From positions 1,984,001-2,048,000 of the forward strand of contig LSAX01000008.1 in the NCBI GenBank assembly GCA_001557505.1: a stretch of 64,000 nucleotides of DNA, read 5' to 3'. The translations under genes and the position numbers were made by a program. Positions 36,188 through 47,082 of the stretch are shown piece after piece (position 1 is the first letter of the stretch; each line of letters begins with the position of its first letter). The notes below the pieces were generated by a model, which saw nothing but the letters and a program-made list of their open reading frames with translations, made no database searches and had not been told where the DNA came from. This DNA comes from Reticulascus tulasneorum. Its lineage: Eukaryota > Ascomycota > Sordariomycetes > Glomerellales > Reticulascaceae.

Positions 36188-37032
36188 CTAACCAAGAACT
36201 TTATCGGCCATGGAGGCTGTAATCGTCAGTTAGCGGCCGGAGCAATGCCCATAGGAAGACCCCGACGTACCGTTGGTGCCAGTGTTGTCAGGTTCAACAT
36301 GGACTTCTTTCACGACCCCGTTTTCGACGAGGATAGCATACCGCTTGCTTCGGATATTTCCAAACGTCGCTACTGCGTCGAAGTCGAGGTCCAAAGCCTT
36401 TGTGAACTCGGCAGCCGGGTCCCCGAGAAATCTGATCTGTCTCGAAATTAGCACTCGCCTCACCTAGCCAGACGATCGCATAATGAGAACAATAAGCAGC
36501 GGATTAGGGCCATCGCAGTATGCTGACTTCAGCATGAGAAATATCGCGATAATATCAAATGAATCTCGGGAGAGAGCGGATGATGTAAGCTGACAACAGG
36601 AGAGTGGAACTCCGAACTCGACTTACCCCAGTCTGCTTTGCGGGATCCAACTGCTCAGACCATGACTTTGTCCTATAACCTGTCAGTATATATGTCCGTA
36701 TTGCGGCTCGCGGTGAATCCTTACACGAAAGCATCGTTGACGGCGACAACAAATACCTGCCCAACTTCCTTGAGCTTGGGATGGTTAATGTACGAAGGGA
36801 CATGCTTTGCCGAACAAGCTCCAGAGAATGCCCCTGGGACACCAATAATGAGTCCGTTAGTAGAGGCGAACTCCTCTGCCAAATTGATCTTGTTTCCGGG
36901 TGAGTCCTCGACGAGGACGGCCAGGTCCGGGATGGCGTCTCCGACCTTGACAAATGCCCGTGGCGTCGAGTGGAAAGCTCGCGTTGCCGGTCGGGCGATG
37001 GCCACTCGTCTTGCTGCAGCTCGGAAAGCCAT
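36188..37032 (-). CDS. Peroxiredoxin, Prx5/Ahp1 subfamily, mitochondrial, single cysteine
   Basis: Four exons on the minus strand: 36725-37032, 36627-36672, 36271-36436 and 36188-36216; 182 aa, all phases consistent. Residues 1-27 (MAFRAAARRVAIARPATRAF) form an Arg/Ala-rich amphipathic presequence ending near FHSTPRAF, so import into mitochondria is likely. The thioredoxin-fold core has the catalytic loop PGAFSGACSAKHVPSY with peroxidatic Cys73; the family form is PGAFTP.CS. Downstream come VAVNDAFV, DPAAEFTKALDLDFD and RSKRYAILVENGVVKEVHVEPD, all diagnostic of the Prx5 type. The reaction is reduction of H2O2 and alkyl hydroperoxides. C73 is the only cysteine, so no resolving Cys is present, and recycling must use an external thiol (glutaredoxin/glutathione or thioredoxin). 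Confidence 0.92.
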
Positions 37033-37522
37033 AATGTCGCTTGAAATCAGGGTTATATCTGATTGACGAGTAATTTCGATTGTTGACAGGTCACTTGGTG
37101 GTCTGGCTGCTCAGATACTGCTAAGGAAGCAGCTAGGGAGAGTGTGAGGTTGCGAGCTGGCAAAATTGGATGACATCAGAGGATTTCGCACGGGCCTCAA
37201 ATTGATCCTTCTTGTACCACCGGCCGCTTTTATGCTCACCACGATTATGCAAACTACCTGAACTGTCTGAAGACGTGAAACTGCACTCTTAATTCCTTAG
37301 ATTCTATAAGATGTTGCTGCTGTTGCACTTGGCGTAACTACTTTCTAGATCTCTTTCTCACAAGCCGGCGGCAAACCAAAACGGGTGGACTCAAGCAATG
37401 ACCCGGCAGCTGAATGATACCATATAGGTATTGTGAATATTATACCTCGGGCAGATTCTCAATAGTGTGCTTCTAAGCTATCCACGCAAAATCCCAAACC
37501 AAGCTACAATATATGTCTGTTC
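37033..37522. promoter_or_regulatory. Spacer between terpene synthase 3' end and peroxiredoxin 5' end
   Basis: 490 nt upstream of the peroxiredoxin start and downstream of the terpene synthase stop; both genes run leftwards. No coding sequence seen. It contains the peroxiredoxin promoter. Confidence 0.5.
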
Positions 37523-38994
37523 TCACGGACTTTCCAGATCGCCAATCATCAATTGGACCTCCAGGCCACCGTCAGGCTGATTCGGCTTAGCACCATATCT
37601 GCTCGTCCTTTGGCTGTCATGGTCAGCATGACATTCAACATTGACTTGAGGAAGCTGCCTGTGCTCACCTCCACCGAAGATTCCCGGTACAGTTGTGCTG
37701 GAGTGTCTCGAGGACCTTGCGAATCGCGGTTCTGTCCCCATTGCCAGCATCCGCCTCGGCAAGCAGCTTTGCCGAACATGCATCGAAGCTGTTAACCTCA
37801 TTTTGGATCTCTCGCACAACAAACCGTACCGCGTCGTCCAGGCTACCAGTATCCGAACCGTTATATACGATGGGGATTGCGCTGAAAGTCCTGCCTCGGT
37901 GCTACGATGCCGTTGTTAGTGTAGTCTTGGTTGAATCTCCCAGGCGCCTCACCAGTTCTTTGTTCAAGGAAAGTATATCATTCGTTCTGAGATCTTGCAT
38001 CAGCCTTCTGTAAAGCCAGCTCAATTATTAATGCTCACAAGGCGACGATGATTCTCACAGATTCCAGGATCTCGAGGAGGAGCGGAGAACGTCGGACCCA
38101 AGTGGGGAGGCGTGAATTCGAGGCATATCTACAAGCCTGTCAGCCCTTTTCACTTATCGGTCTCTGAGAATGGGACCTTACTCTGCCAGTGCCTCCAAGG
38201 GATGAGCACCGCCAGTCTGGCTCCGCACTATCAAGTAGTCCTCATATGTCGGTACTGTTCCACTGTTCATGTATTGTTGCTCGGCCCTCGTCGAATTCAA
38301 GTACTCCTCCAAGGCATTCCGCAACTCCCATCGCTGATCTATTTCTGTCAATGCAAAGCTTGTTAAATAGTTCAGATTCTACCCACCTAAGTTGTATGTC
38401 TGAAGAATGGGCTGCACAATTCTCTCAAAGCTGGCAAAGAGTGGCTCTGATGGTCGGGCTACATTCAAGCCATCTCGGAAGCCTAAGGACTGGTCGACGA
38501 ATTTCCTGACCAAGTTACGAAAGTCGTTCGCTCTGCGTGGTTTGGTTTCCTGAGACTCGAGGTAATCGTCCAGCATTCCCTGCCAGATGACGAAGTTTGT
38601 CAACACGTACAGTCGCTTTCTAGGTGCGTTCGGCCAGCAACTGTGTTTGTCAGCCAACAGGAGAAGAAAGGAGTGATGACATACATACTATGCTGCCAGC
38701 AGAACTGGGTTTGCGTCCTCAACTATGCTCCGGAATTTTGGTGGAACAGAACTATGGGACTCTGTCAGTGATGTACTGACAATTGGCAGAGCTGGCCTAC
38801 CGATCGAGCTCATCGTCCATGCAACTTTTCAAGGAGTTGTAGAGCGGGTTGAGCCCGGTGGCCCAGTGGTCAAAAAGAGACCAGAGATTCGGAATTCTCA
38901 ATGCCTGCCCGTTCAGCCTACTTGCCAAGTCGGCACTCTTGGTAGCTACGGTCTCCATCGGGGGGTTGGATGTTATTTGTGTGGGATGTTGCAT
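37523..38994 (-). CDS. Class I terpene synthase (sesquiterpene-cyclase type)
   Basis: Eight exons on the minus strand: 38801-38994, 38689-38751, 38387-38640, 38182-38338, 38039-38128, 37953-37986, 37669-37901 and 37523-37613. Introns are 48-57 nt and all phases agree; 371 aa. The start is the first in-frame ATG; the frame extends 13 codons upstream only to a TTG. Motifs: the aspartate-rich metal site DDYLE (D110, D111, E114); the NSE triad in NDILSLNKE (N255, S259, E263); and the RY pair near the C-terminus (R347-Y348, in TSRYG). Other family text includes IPNLWSLFDHWATGLNP near the N-terminus and NCTGNLRWS before the RY pair. The enzyme would ionise and cyclise a prenyl diphosphate, most often farnesyl diphosphate for this size, with Mg2+; product unknown. 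No tailoring gene is adjacent. Confidence 0.9.
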
Positions 38995-39445
38995 GTCTTG
39001 TTTTATTGGAAGCGGTATGAGGACATTGTGCAAAGTCTAAGACGATTCTACATCGGAGTGATTGAGAATATATACGAGGCAAGCAGTGCAGCTTTCACCG
39101 TCGAGGGACATCTGTTTATTCACTGCTGACTGTTTGACAGGATATCGCTGTTCCAGATCACCTCGTCCATGGAACCTGACCTTGCTGGTTGGTGATAATC
39201 TTGCACTGGCGGCAGTCGGTGATTCCCTGCAGTACATGGAGATCTGGTTCATGGTGAATGGGCTCATTATTCATGACGAACTCTCGACCTGAATAATATG
39301 TAAGACTGCTATGGAAGGTCGCGCTATGAAGCCACGATTCTCTCGCGGGCGTTCATGTGCTGACTCTTAGGATACCCCTTTACCATGGTACGCACCTACT
39401 TTGGTTGAACCATCTCAACCATGGCTCACCTTACTCTAATAACCG

Positions 39446-39742
39446 TTATATATCAAATTAAGCCCACGCCTTTTAACAAACAGACACCACTTTGGGTGGA
39501 TGGTCCAGTTGGTTAACAGCCATCTGGATATTAATCCACCCACTGGCAGGATAGGCGGCGGGCTCTCGTGCTAGCCGGTCGCCTTTAATGGCTGTGCAAA
39601 AACCTGCTAGACTCTCGTCATTGACACCGGATTGGTACCCCGGCCCCCCCTCAAAGGTACATCAGAGAGTCGACCCAGCAGCAGGTTTTTCGTAGGCTCC
39701 GGATTCGAATCCGGAGCCGAGCTTTTTGCTTTTTGTTTTTTT
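39446..39742 (+). ncRNA. Candidate structured RNA, possibly Pol III-transcribed
   Basis: Elements in order: a TATA-like TTATATAT at 39446-39453; an 8-bp inverted repeat GGGTGGAT/ATCCACCC (39494-39501 with 39534-39541); inside it TGGTCCAGTTG (39501-39511), a full match to the Pol III A-box consensus TRGYNNANNNG. Next an 11-bp perfect inverted repeat AAAAACCTGCT/AGCAGGTTTTT (39598-39608 with 39680-39690), extended inwards by GACTCTC/GAGAGTC (39610-39616 with 39665-39671). Then a perfect 24-nt palindrome (39695-39718) containing TTCGAATC, 8 of 9 to a B box, and finally T-runs at 39723-39727, 39730-39734 and 39736-39742. The order fits a Pol III gene with a terminator. It does not fold as a tRNA, and I could not match it to SRP, RNase P, MRP, 5S or U6 RNA. 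A foldback mobile element remains possible. Confidence 0.35.
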
Positions 39743-42700
39743 CGTGTTTTCTTTTACCCAGATGTCTTGCACCACGATTCTTTGTGCCGTGCTATCTAGC
39801 TTCTCCTTATATTTTTGGACAGTTCTACTGTTGAGTTCATGAGGCCCCTTTATTGGGGGCGGTATCGTGAGTTTCTGTGCTTGGTGTTTTCTTTTTTTTG
39901 CTGCAATCCCGAGCCAGAGTCATGGGTTGCGTTTATACGTCGACAGCCACCCATCATTTCCTCTTCTTGCTAGAACTACAGTTGGCGGGATGCGATCTCA
40001 CGTGGATTCGAGATTCTTTGTTACAACATTTTTTGCTCATAGAGACCATGGCTGATGCCGTCGCCGAGTCTGAAAAATCATGGCCAAGATTGAGGCTCTG
40101 CCGGTTGCACTCTGGCAATTTACAAAGTCCATTCTCAAGTATACTGAACAGTTCCTGGCGACGTATAGTCATGCCAGAGGAGGCAAGGTGATTTCACACT
40201 GGGGTTTAGGTCCCATGATGATGCCTTTAGCCGGTCAGTTGAAACACTCAATCTCAGAACCATCCCCCATTATACTTAAACATCTTTATTTCCTTGAACG
40301 TCGTGGTGTTATACCTGCGTAGCTCCCCACATACTTAGCTTTAAGAGCCTGCAGCCAAGCCACGGCACATGGTACCGGGAGCTCGTCTACATGAAAGCCT
40401 CATTTATCTTAATGACCTAGAAAGCCAGGAAGAATCGTCTGCGGGCTTCTCCACCACATTGAGGAGACAGTTCTCCGATTCTCCGCACGATGGGATGCAT
40501 ATATATCAGAAGCCTGATATATGATGCCCCTCACGAACAACTACTGTTCTGGAATTTCTCCTGTAGCGTGTGGAAGCTCTCGTTTCATCATGCGTTTCTT
40601 TGGCTGTTGAGCATGATATTAGCATGACTTCCCGTGACTTATGCCCGCTGTAGATCATTCCTGGCGGGATCTGGACCACGGGAAGCACTTGCCAGTCCTC
40701 CACGCGTCGGCCCGTCCTGACCCAGATAGTCCAACGGCGAGCACACGCAAGCACGCGGTGCCGGCGCAATTCAAGTCCACAGCACCTATACCTGACCTGA
40801 CGAGGGCAAGACCGGGGGCAGCGTGTTCTGGAATGTCAAATGTTACTCAAGCGAGAATCTGGTGCATGGAACTACGCAGGTACGCTTCTCTCAAGGACGA
40901 CCAGCAGTGATCTTGCCTTGGATCGAGTCGGAGAGCGGTTCAAGAAATTTACAACGAGAAGACGAAGAGTTACGTGCGGTGGATGCGTATTGATAGCAGC
41001 GGTTATAGAGACATGAAGGAGGTCGGCACAGACGATAGAGTCTGCGGGAGTACAGTGAGCCATCCTCAAGGGAGTGGAATGATTATACAGAGGCTGACGA
41101 TTCAGGTAGACGATGTAAGAAATCCAGGCCAATGAAATCTCAAAGTTGAGATATGAGTCCATGGATGATGATGGGATGGCATAACTTCTCACCGAGGATG
41201 GAAGTCTACTCTGCAGTCGTACCTTTTGCACCGAGACATACAAAATCTGACTTGGAGGATAGAGAGAGAACTACGTTCGAATTGAAAGTTCATGAATGAC
41301 TACACCAAAGTTGGCGGCTCAACATATATCTGAAAGACCGCATTGCATCGCCTGCAACGCTTACGTGCAAAGGCCGTACTATATTCTCGGCAGCAAGCCA
41401 ACTGGCTGGGTCCTCAATGACAAAGTGAAACCACTTACCCTGCATTACGTCTAGACAGGTTACTAACTCGAGGCAGGTCTACACGATATCCACCTCCCAT
41501 ATCGACGGTTGGTCGTCCTGGCAAGCCTTCACCAACAATGGCTCCAGTGTCTGTGCATCACAAACAGCCTGCAACCCCTACTACGGGGACAATGTCATGT
41601 ACCTGGGTGAAAGGCGGCGGGTCGGACAACGCGAGGGGCGGATAACGGACTGGAGGTAGCGAGACGAGGCACGCAAATTTGAGAGTCAATGTGGCGAAGC
41701 CGGTGAAGGTGGCATGCCTGAATACGAGAGCGAACACTGGGGGCGGCACGTTGAACGTGGAGCTGAAGCAGACCGGGAATAAGATTGTGTCTGAGGGTAA
41801 TGGTGGTCTTGGGACCTGATATTGACCGGATCCTGGAGCGACTGAGTGAAGCTGCCCTGGAGTCGAACTGCCTTGTTCGAGGGTTGAGAAGAGCCTACCG
41901 GGATGGTCTCCCCACAATAGCATTGTTCGGTATGGAGACACATGTGCAGTGATACTGCCACCGCTCGTGAAGGAGCACTCAAGAGCACTCCCCTCTTCAA
42001 TAATCCGTCGTTCCCGTAGACCTTCGGACGTGTTTCTGTGGCGTCGATTGATAAGCAGAGCTGAAGAGATAATGCAAGCACTTAAACAGCGATGGCCCTG
42101 GCTAGGGAGCGCCACCAGTGCTTGGGTAGTCTCGAATCGTAACATAATCGACATAGCCTTAGTCAGATATGCTCGCAGGCGTTGTTTGCATTTAGTCCTT
42201 GCGAAGATACGATCAATCCATGATAGGGCCGAGGATCCGCCTATCGAGCAGCAATTGGCGGGAAATCTGGAATGCGTATGTAGAAGCACCAATGTTTCAA
42301 TCGCCCCCTTGCTTCGAGGTGGTCTTGGGATGAACTCTGCTCGCTGAGAGGTTGATACCCTGGGCGCCACCTGCTGTCAACGAGAATCTTCATGCAGGCG
42401 CAGGAGCCCGAGCTCCTGGGTTGGCTGTGTCGTCCGCGTTGGCTCGATATCACGGCAGTGCTGTCCAACACCAATACAAAGTCAAGCTACTCCGTCATTA
42501 CGTACTCATCCGACACTTGCAAGTCGACGTTGCCAAGATCGCCGCGCTGCCCTTCGCAAGGAGGGCCCTCGCAAGCTACAACCTTTGAGTACTAGTTTAG
42601 CGTTCGGTGAACCGCGAACGGCTTCGCACTAGTGCATCCACATCGGACGCCTACCTAATAATACCTAATAATACGGGGTCAACTGACCCTCGCGTCGTCC

Positions 42701-42791
42701 ACGATATTCGAACCGGCGTGCCCTGAAGATCAGGACCGGCCCTTGCGGAGGGGGTGGCAGCGGAAATTACAGCGGGTACAATCTCCAGAGG

Positions 42792-42815
42792 GTGTGTGTG
42801 TGTGTGTGTGTGTGC
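42792..42815. repeat. GT microsatellite
   Basis: About eleven or twelve GT units in noncoding DNA. Confidence 0.85.
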
Positions 42816-45800
42816 GATGACAGCTGCCTCCAAGGTTGTTGACATCGGGACCCTGCAGCAGTCTGTGGGACAGACTACAAGGTGACAAGGTGGGAACAGG
42901 TTGGTCCGTTCTGACAGCCTTGTGTACAGGGCCTTACGTGTCACGGTCCCGAAACAGCTACTCCGAACCAACAACGACAAAAAGACGAGGTTTGAGAGAC
43001 CTTTGTGCAACCATGAAATTTCTGTGGAATTGGGGCGCAAAGGCAAATAGACCCTGTTCCTGCATCGAATGCAGGCACTTTTCACGTAACTTACCTACTA
43101 CGCAGTATGTAGCAGAGCAGGATCTAAACCCGTCTGACATCAATGGTGGCTTAGAGCATCGATTGGTCCCAGCGCCTCCACATCAGCAACGAATGCTCCC
43201 CCACCAACAGCGCATGTTGTACACGGAAAGAGGTTAGTTAGGCTTGGGGGATGAGATGCGGACGGGTGTCGGTTCGATGCGAGGGATCCCGGGGGACTGG
43301 GGCACCTTCTCACTGGCCCTCCGCTGTGTGACGGGCGGTGCGGGAATGTTTCTGAAGATAACGACGACGGAAGACAACAAAGAGAAGTTGAACAGGGTCT
43401 CACACAGACCTCCATGCAGCCGAGGTTTTCCTGTGTAATCCGGAGTGGTCCTGCATCTGAATTGGATGTTTCAACTCGATTGCTTTCTGGCAGTGAAATC
43501 GGGGGGGGGGGCGCCAATCGGTTTCTCCATTCAGTTGGATCTACCACGCTGGGTGTCTCTGTGGCTGAAAGTCGATCGAATGTCCTTTTTGGTTTAAAAA
43601 CAACGTCCGTGAGAGATTTGGGTTTCCGCTCATCCGCAGCAACGCACAGACACGGGCTTGCTTTAGGCCCCAACTGATCTCCAGAAGAGGAAGAAACGGT
43701 GAAATTACAGTACTCAATGTTGTCATTACACGGAATTTGAGGATCGGGCACCCGTCGTCATAGCCGCAGAAGCCGCAGGTGATCTGCTACAGACGTACAG
43801 ATGAACGGGGGAAAAAATGGCTATCTATCAGAACCCTACGGATATGTAGCGGGCGCAGAGGGGAGCCAAAAAGGAAAGGTTGTTCACTGAATTTAGAAAC
43901 ATTGAGATAAGCATTCACGGCAAGCTCGATATCCGGACGATTCGACCCGGGGAGTCGACATGCGAGAAACAACTTCGGGCCAAGCCTTTGACTCATGCCC
44001 CCATTGTGCAGACAATGATAGACTACTAGTCTAGTACGGACTACGATAGAATCAATAGATGCAGCCCTGGGGCGAGAGAGTCCCGCCCAAATGCTGGAGG
44101 GCGGAGACTGGCGCGGTGACTAGCAGGCGTGTGCTGCTGCAGGTACCGAGGTTGTGCATGGGGACGCTCCCCTCTTGAGTTTGCCAGCACAATCCCAGTG
44201 GTGGGTTCAGATTCTAGCTCCCTTGAAGACGAAATCACCACCTAATAAGCCATGATGCCGTAAAGAGGACAGGCAGAGTCAGCCGGACAGGGCCGGACAA
44301 AGACCAACTAACGGCGATCGTCATGAATTCGACCCTATTTCCACGTGTTGGGAAATGGGGACCGAGCATGGACCAGCACAGCGCTGCGCTGGGTGTGGTA
44401 TGGATCAGCAGGCATCTTGTCAAATTGTCGATCTCTACTTCGTACAGACAACACTTCAAAAGTTGAATGCCAGACTGCATGTCACGTGTCGGCTCTCGTG
44501 AATTATCAATCCGCAGACCCAAGCAGGCATCGATAGAGTTTTGGCAAACGCCGCTTCTGGTCGAGGGACCTCCACCAGTGATTTGCCGAGTACTACGTAT
44601 TAGGTCATTCGGAATGTCATCGTGGCGCCACCATGACATGACTCTCTGCTTGAAGAATAGAGACAAATGTGAAAGCTGACCAGGTGGGGATACAACCGGC
44701 AGAGTGGGACGCCTTCTCCTGACGGGAAGCCCGAGGAAGTCAATTGGGAACAAGCCATCGCACACTTCCTAATTGGGGACTGCTTAGCCATCACTTTCAG
44801 CTGCCCCAAGGAGACCCTGAGCCCGAGACTGCTGCGAAGCCTCGTCGTTGATCAGCCGTCCCAGAGCTCCAACGGTACGTGTGCAGATATGTGGAGGAGC
44901 GAGGCATGCATACGTGGACACTCGAAGCACACAGACAACGGCAATCTCGGCTTCCCAGCTGAAGGGACCTCGCGGCTGCGAACTCCTGTTCGACATCTTG
45001 AAACAAGCAAAAGTTCGGATGCGATGGAATGGAAGGCGAAAGGCTGATGATGCCCAGCGCCAACCCAACTAGGGTGGGCTTGAAAGGTTCCGACTCACCC
45101 CAACTTCCATGCAAGAGCTGGCTGGCTGCGAGGTCCGTTCCACCCCTATCCGAGCCCAGAAGGCGGCGATCTCGAATTCCAGACAGGGGGATACTAGGAG
45201 GTCCTGTGAAAGCGGCGGCAGTTCCTGGCGTCCCTGGCGTCCCCTGGCGCTGCACACGTGAGATTTATTTTGCTTTTCAAAGACGACGCTGCGGGGTTCA
45301 GTTGCTCGATCTGGACACACAAACAACCCAGCTACGCAGAATGATGCCCCATTGCTGACCTCTACCTACCATCTTGGCCTCGGGTGTGGAACGGGGGGCG
45401 AAGGGAGGACGAGCAGGACGAGGAGGAAAGAGGGGGAAATGCGACCCCCATCTCGAACTCTGATGGACGGGCATGGTGGCTTACACGATTTCTGACTCGG
45501 GCCCCCAACAGAATTCGTCTTCTTCCCGAACCACAATAATTACCAAGATTCACACAGCTGGGGGGAGGGGGGCGGCGGGTAGGCATGCAGAGGAAATATG
45601 ATGAATTAGACCAGGAGAATTTCAAAGGGTTTCAAAGTCGAGCCTGCGCCCCGCCCGCGCATGAATACTCCACCGCCCATCGATCATGCTCTGTGAGTCC
45701 GAGAAACACCCTGCTGATCTCATGTGCTTCATGCTCGGTACACGGAGAGAGATTTGCGCTGCCCGCCTCAAATCGTCCGGACTTTTTTTTTTAAAGAAAG

Positions 45801-46920
45801 TTAAAGCTTCTGGGATGTTTGCCTTTCGACCCCCCCCCTCTTCCCTATCTCAGCTCATGCCCGTGGTCTGTGTGCCTGGTCTGTGGGTGGTTTCCACGAT
45901 GCTTCCAGAGTGTCTCAAGAGTCCTGTTATAAATGCTACTTTTCTTTTCTCTCTCTTGCCTTTTCTTTTTTGGTGGCTCCCATTTTAGGGGTCGGTGGAG
46001 AGAGTGAGATGGGATGGGAAGGGAGAAATGCCGTGCATTAAGAAGGGGTCTACTACCACCTTAGTATCCTTTTTGCTCTTTGTCCATTCACTGGCGCGTG
46101 GTGGTTTTGTCTTTGGCGGTCCGTTTTGCGAAACAAGCGAATGCCTGCATTGGAGAACCCGAGATAACCCTCTACCAGACACTCCACCAAGCAGCTGCTA
46201 GAATAGATAGGCCCATAAGTTTATTGCTATGGGGTAGACTTCACGTAGTGTGGGCTCCAGTGGATACATCTCCAACTCCGTGTCTCTCGTCCGACAGACA
46301 GCCTCGCGGGGGTTTCCCAGGGCAGGAGTCGGCAACCTCACATAACTTCGTGCTAGCATTTCCAACAGGACGGTTGCGCCCCCAAGTGCCGATTCTTACT
46401 GCGGCCTTCCTCTTCCCTGTTTTCTGCAGTTGCATTCGGGTGTGAATTTGTGGGATGTGACGAGAAGCCAGGTCAAAGAGCTCATGACCGAACCACTCCC
46501 ATCTACATACATACCTCGCCCCCGCCCAGCGCAACATGACAATCAAAATGCAAGCTGCAATAAGAGCTGTAGTAAGAAGCGCGGTCCCGAGCAGTCTAAC
46601 AGAAACCACCTTCAAGAGGCGGTAAGGGCTTCCCATGGTGAAGCTCGTGCCCCTGGCCGCCGTTCTCTCCCCACCCCCTCAGATCCCCCCCCCCCCCTGG
46701 GTCTCGGCCATTGAGGCGACGTGACGACCCTCCCTCTTCTGCATCAGACCCCTGCAGATTTCTCAAACAGATTCAGGCCCCCGGTCATTCACTTTTCATC
46801 ATCCCATCCCATTTATTCTTTTCTCCTGGTTGGGTGTGGCGGGTGCCTGTGTGTGCTCGTGCCTGGTGGGATACCTACGGTATGACTGTGCGACGGTATG
46901 TGTTGAAAGTCAACTCCGAA

Positions 46921-46962
<42 letters not shown>
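46921..46962. repeat. GA microsatellite
   Basis: About 40 nt of nearly pure (GA)n, 1.7 kb upstream of the RasGAP start. Confidence 0.85.
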
Positions 46963-46966
<4 letters not shown>

Positions 46967-47040
46967 GTCAGAGTGGGAGACGGCTAGCAGCCGGAGACCG
47001 GGAAGGAAACAGGAAACATGGCGCGCTCTTTGGGCTGTGC

Positions 47041-47082
47041 TGTCTGTCTGTCTGTCTGTCTGTCTATCTGTCCGTCCGTCTG
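47041..47082. repeat. TCTG tandem repeat
   Basis: About six TCTG units followed by TCTA/TCCG variants, within the upstream region of the RasGAP gene. Confidence 0.85.

Noticed and set aside
38007..38038. A 31-nt intron in the terpene synthase
   Set aside because: It would be too short and would insert extra residues before NDILSL. Extending to the next AG gives a 52-nt intron and the expected protein.
39695..39718. tRNA gene suggested by TTCGAATC in a stem
   Set aside because: The stem is a 12-bp palindrome rather than a 5-bp T-stem. No anticodon arm or acceptor stem can be placed, and the A-box is about 190 nt away.
41558..42370. Minus-strand open frame of 270 codons
   Set aside because: It opens on GTG, not ATG, has no recognisable domain, and lies antisense to protein-like plus-strand fragments. 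Best explained as a chance open frame.
42686..42730. Second tRNA-like T-arm (GGTTCGAAT on the minus strand)
   Set aside because: Flanking bases do not pair as a T-stem and no D-arm or acceptor stem is present.
43140..43751. Minus-strand frame of 203 codons
   Set aside because: No motif, overlaps open frames on the other strand, and the composition matches the noncoding surroundings.
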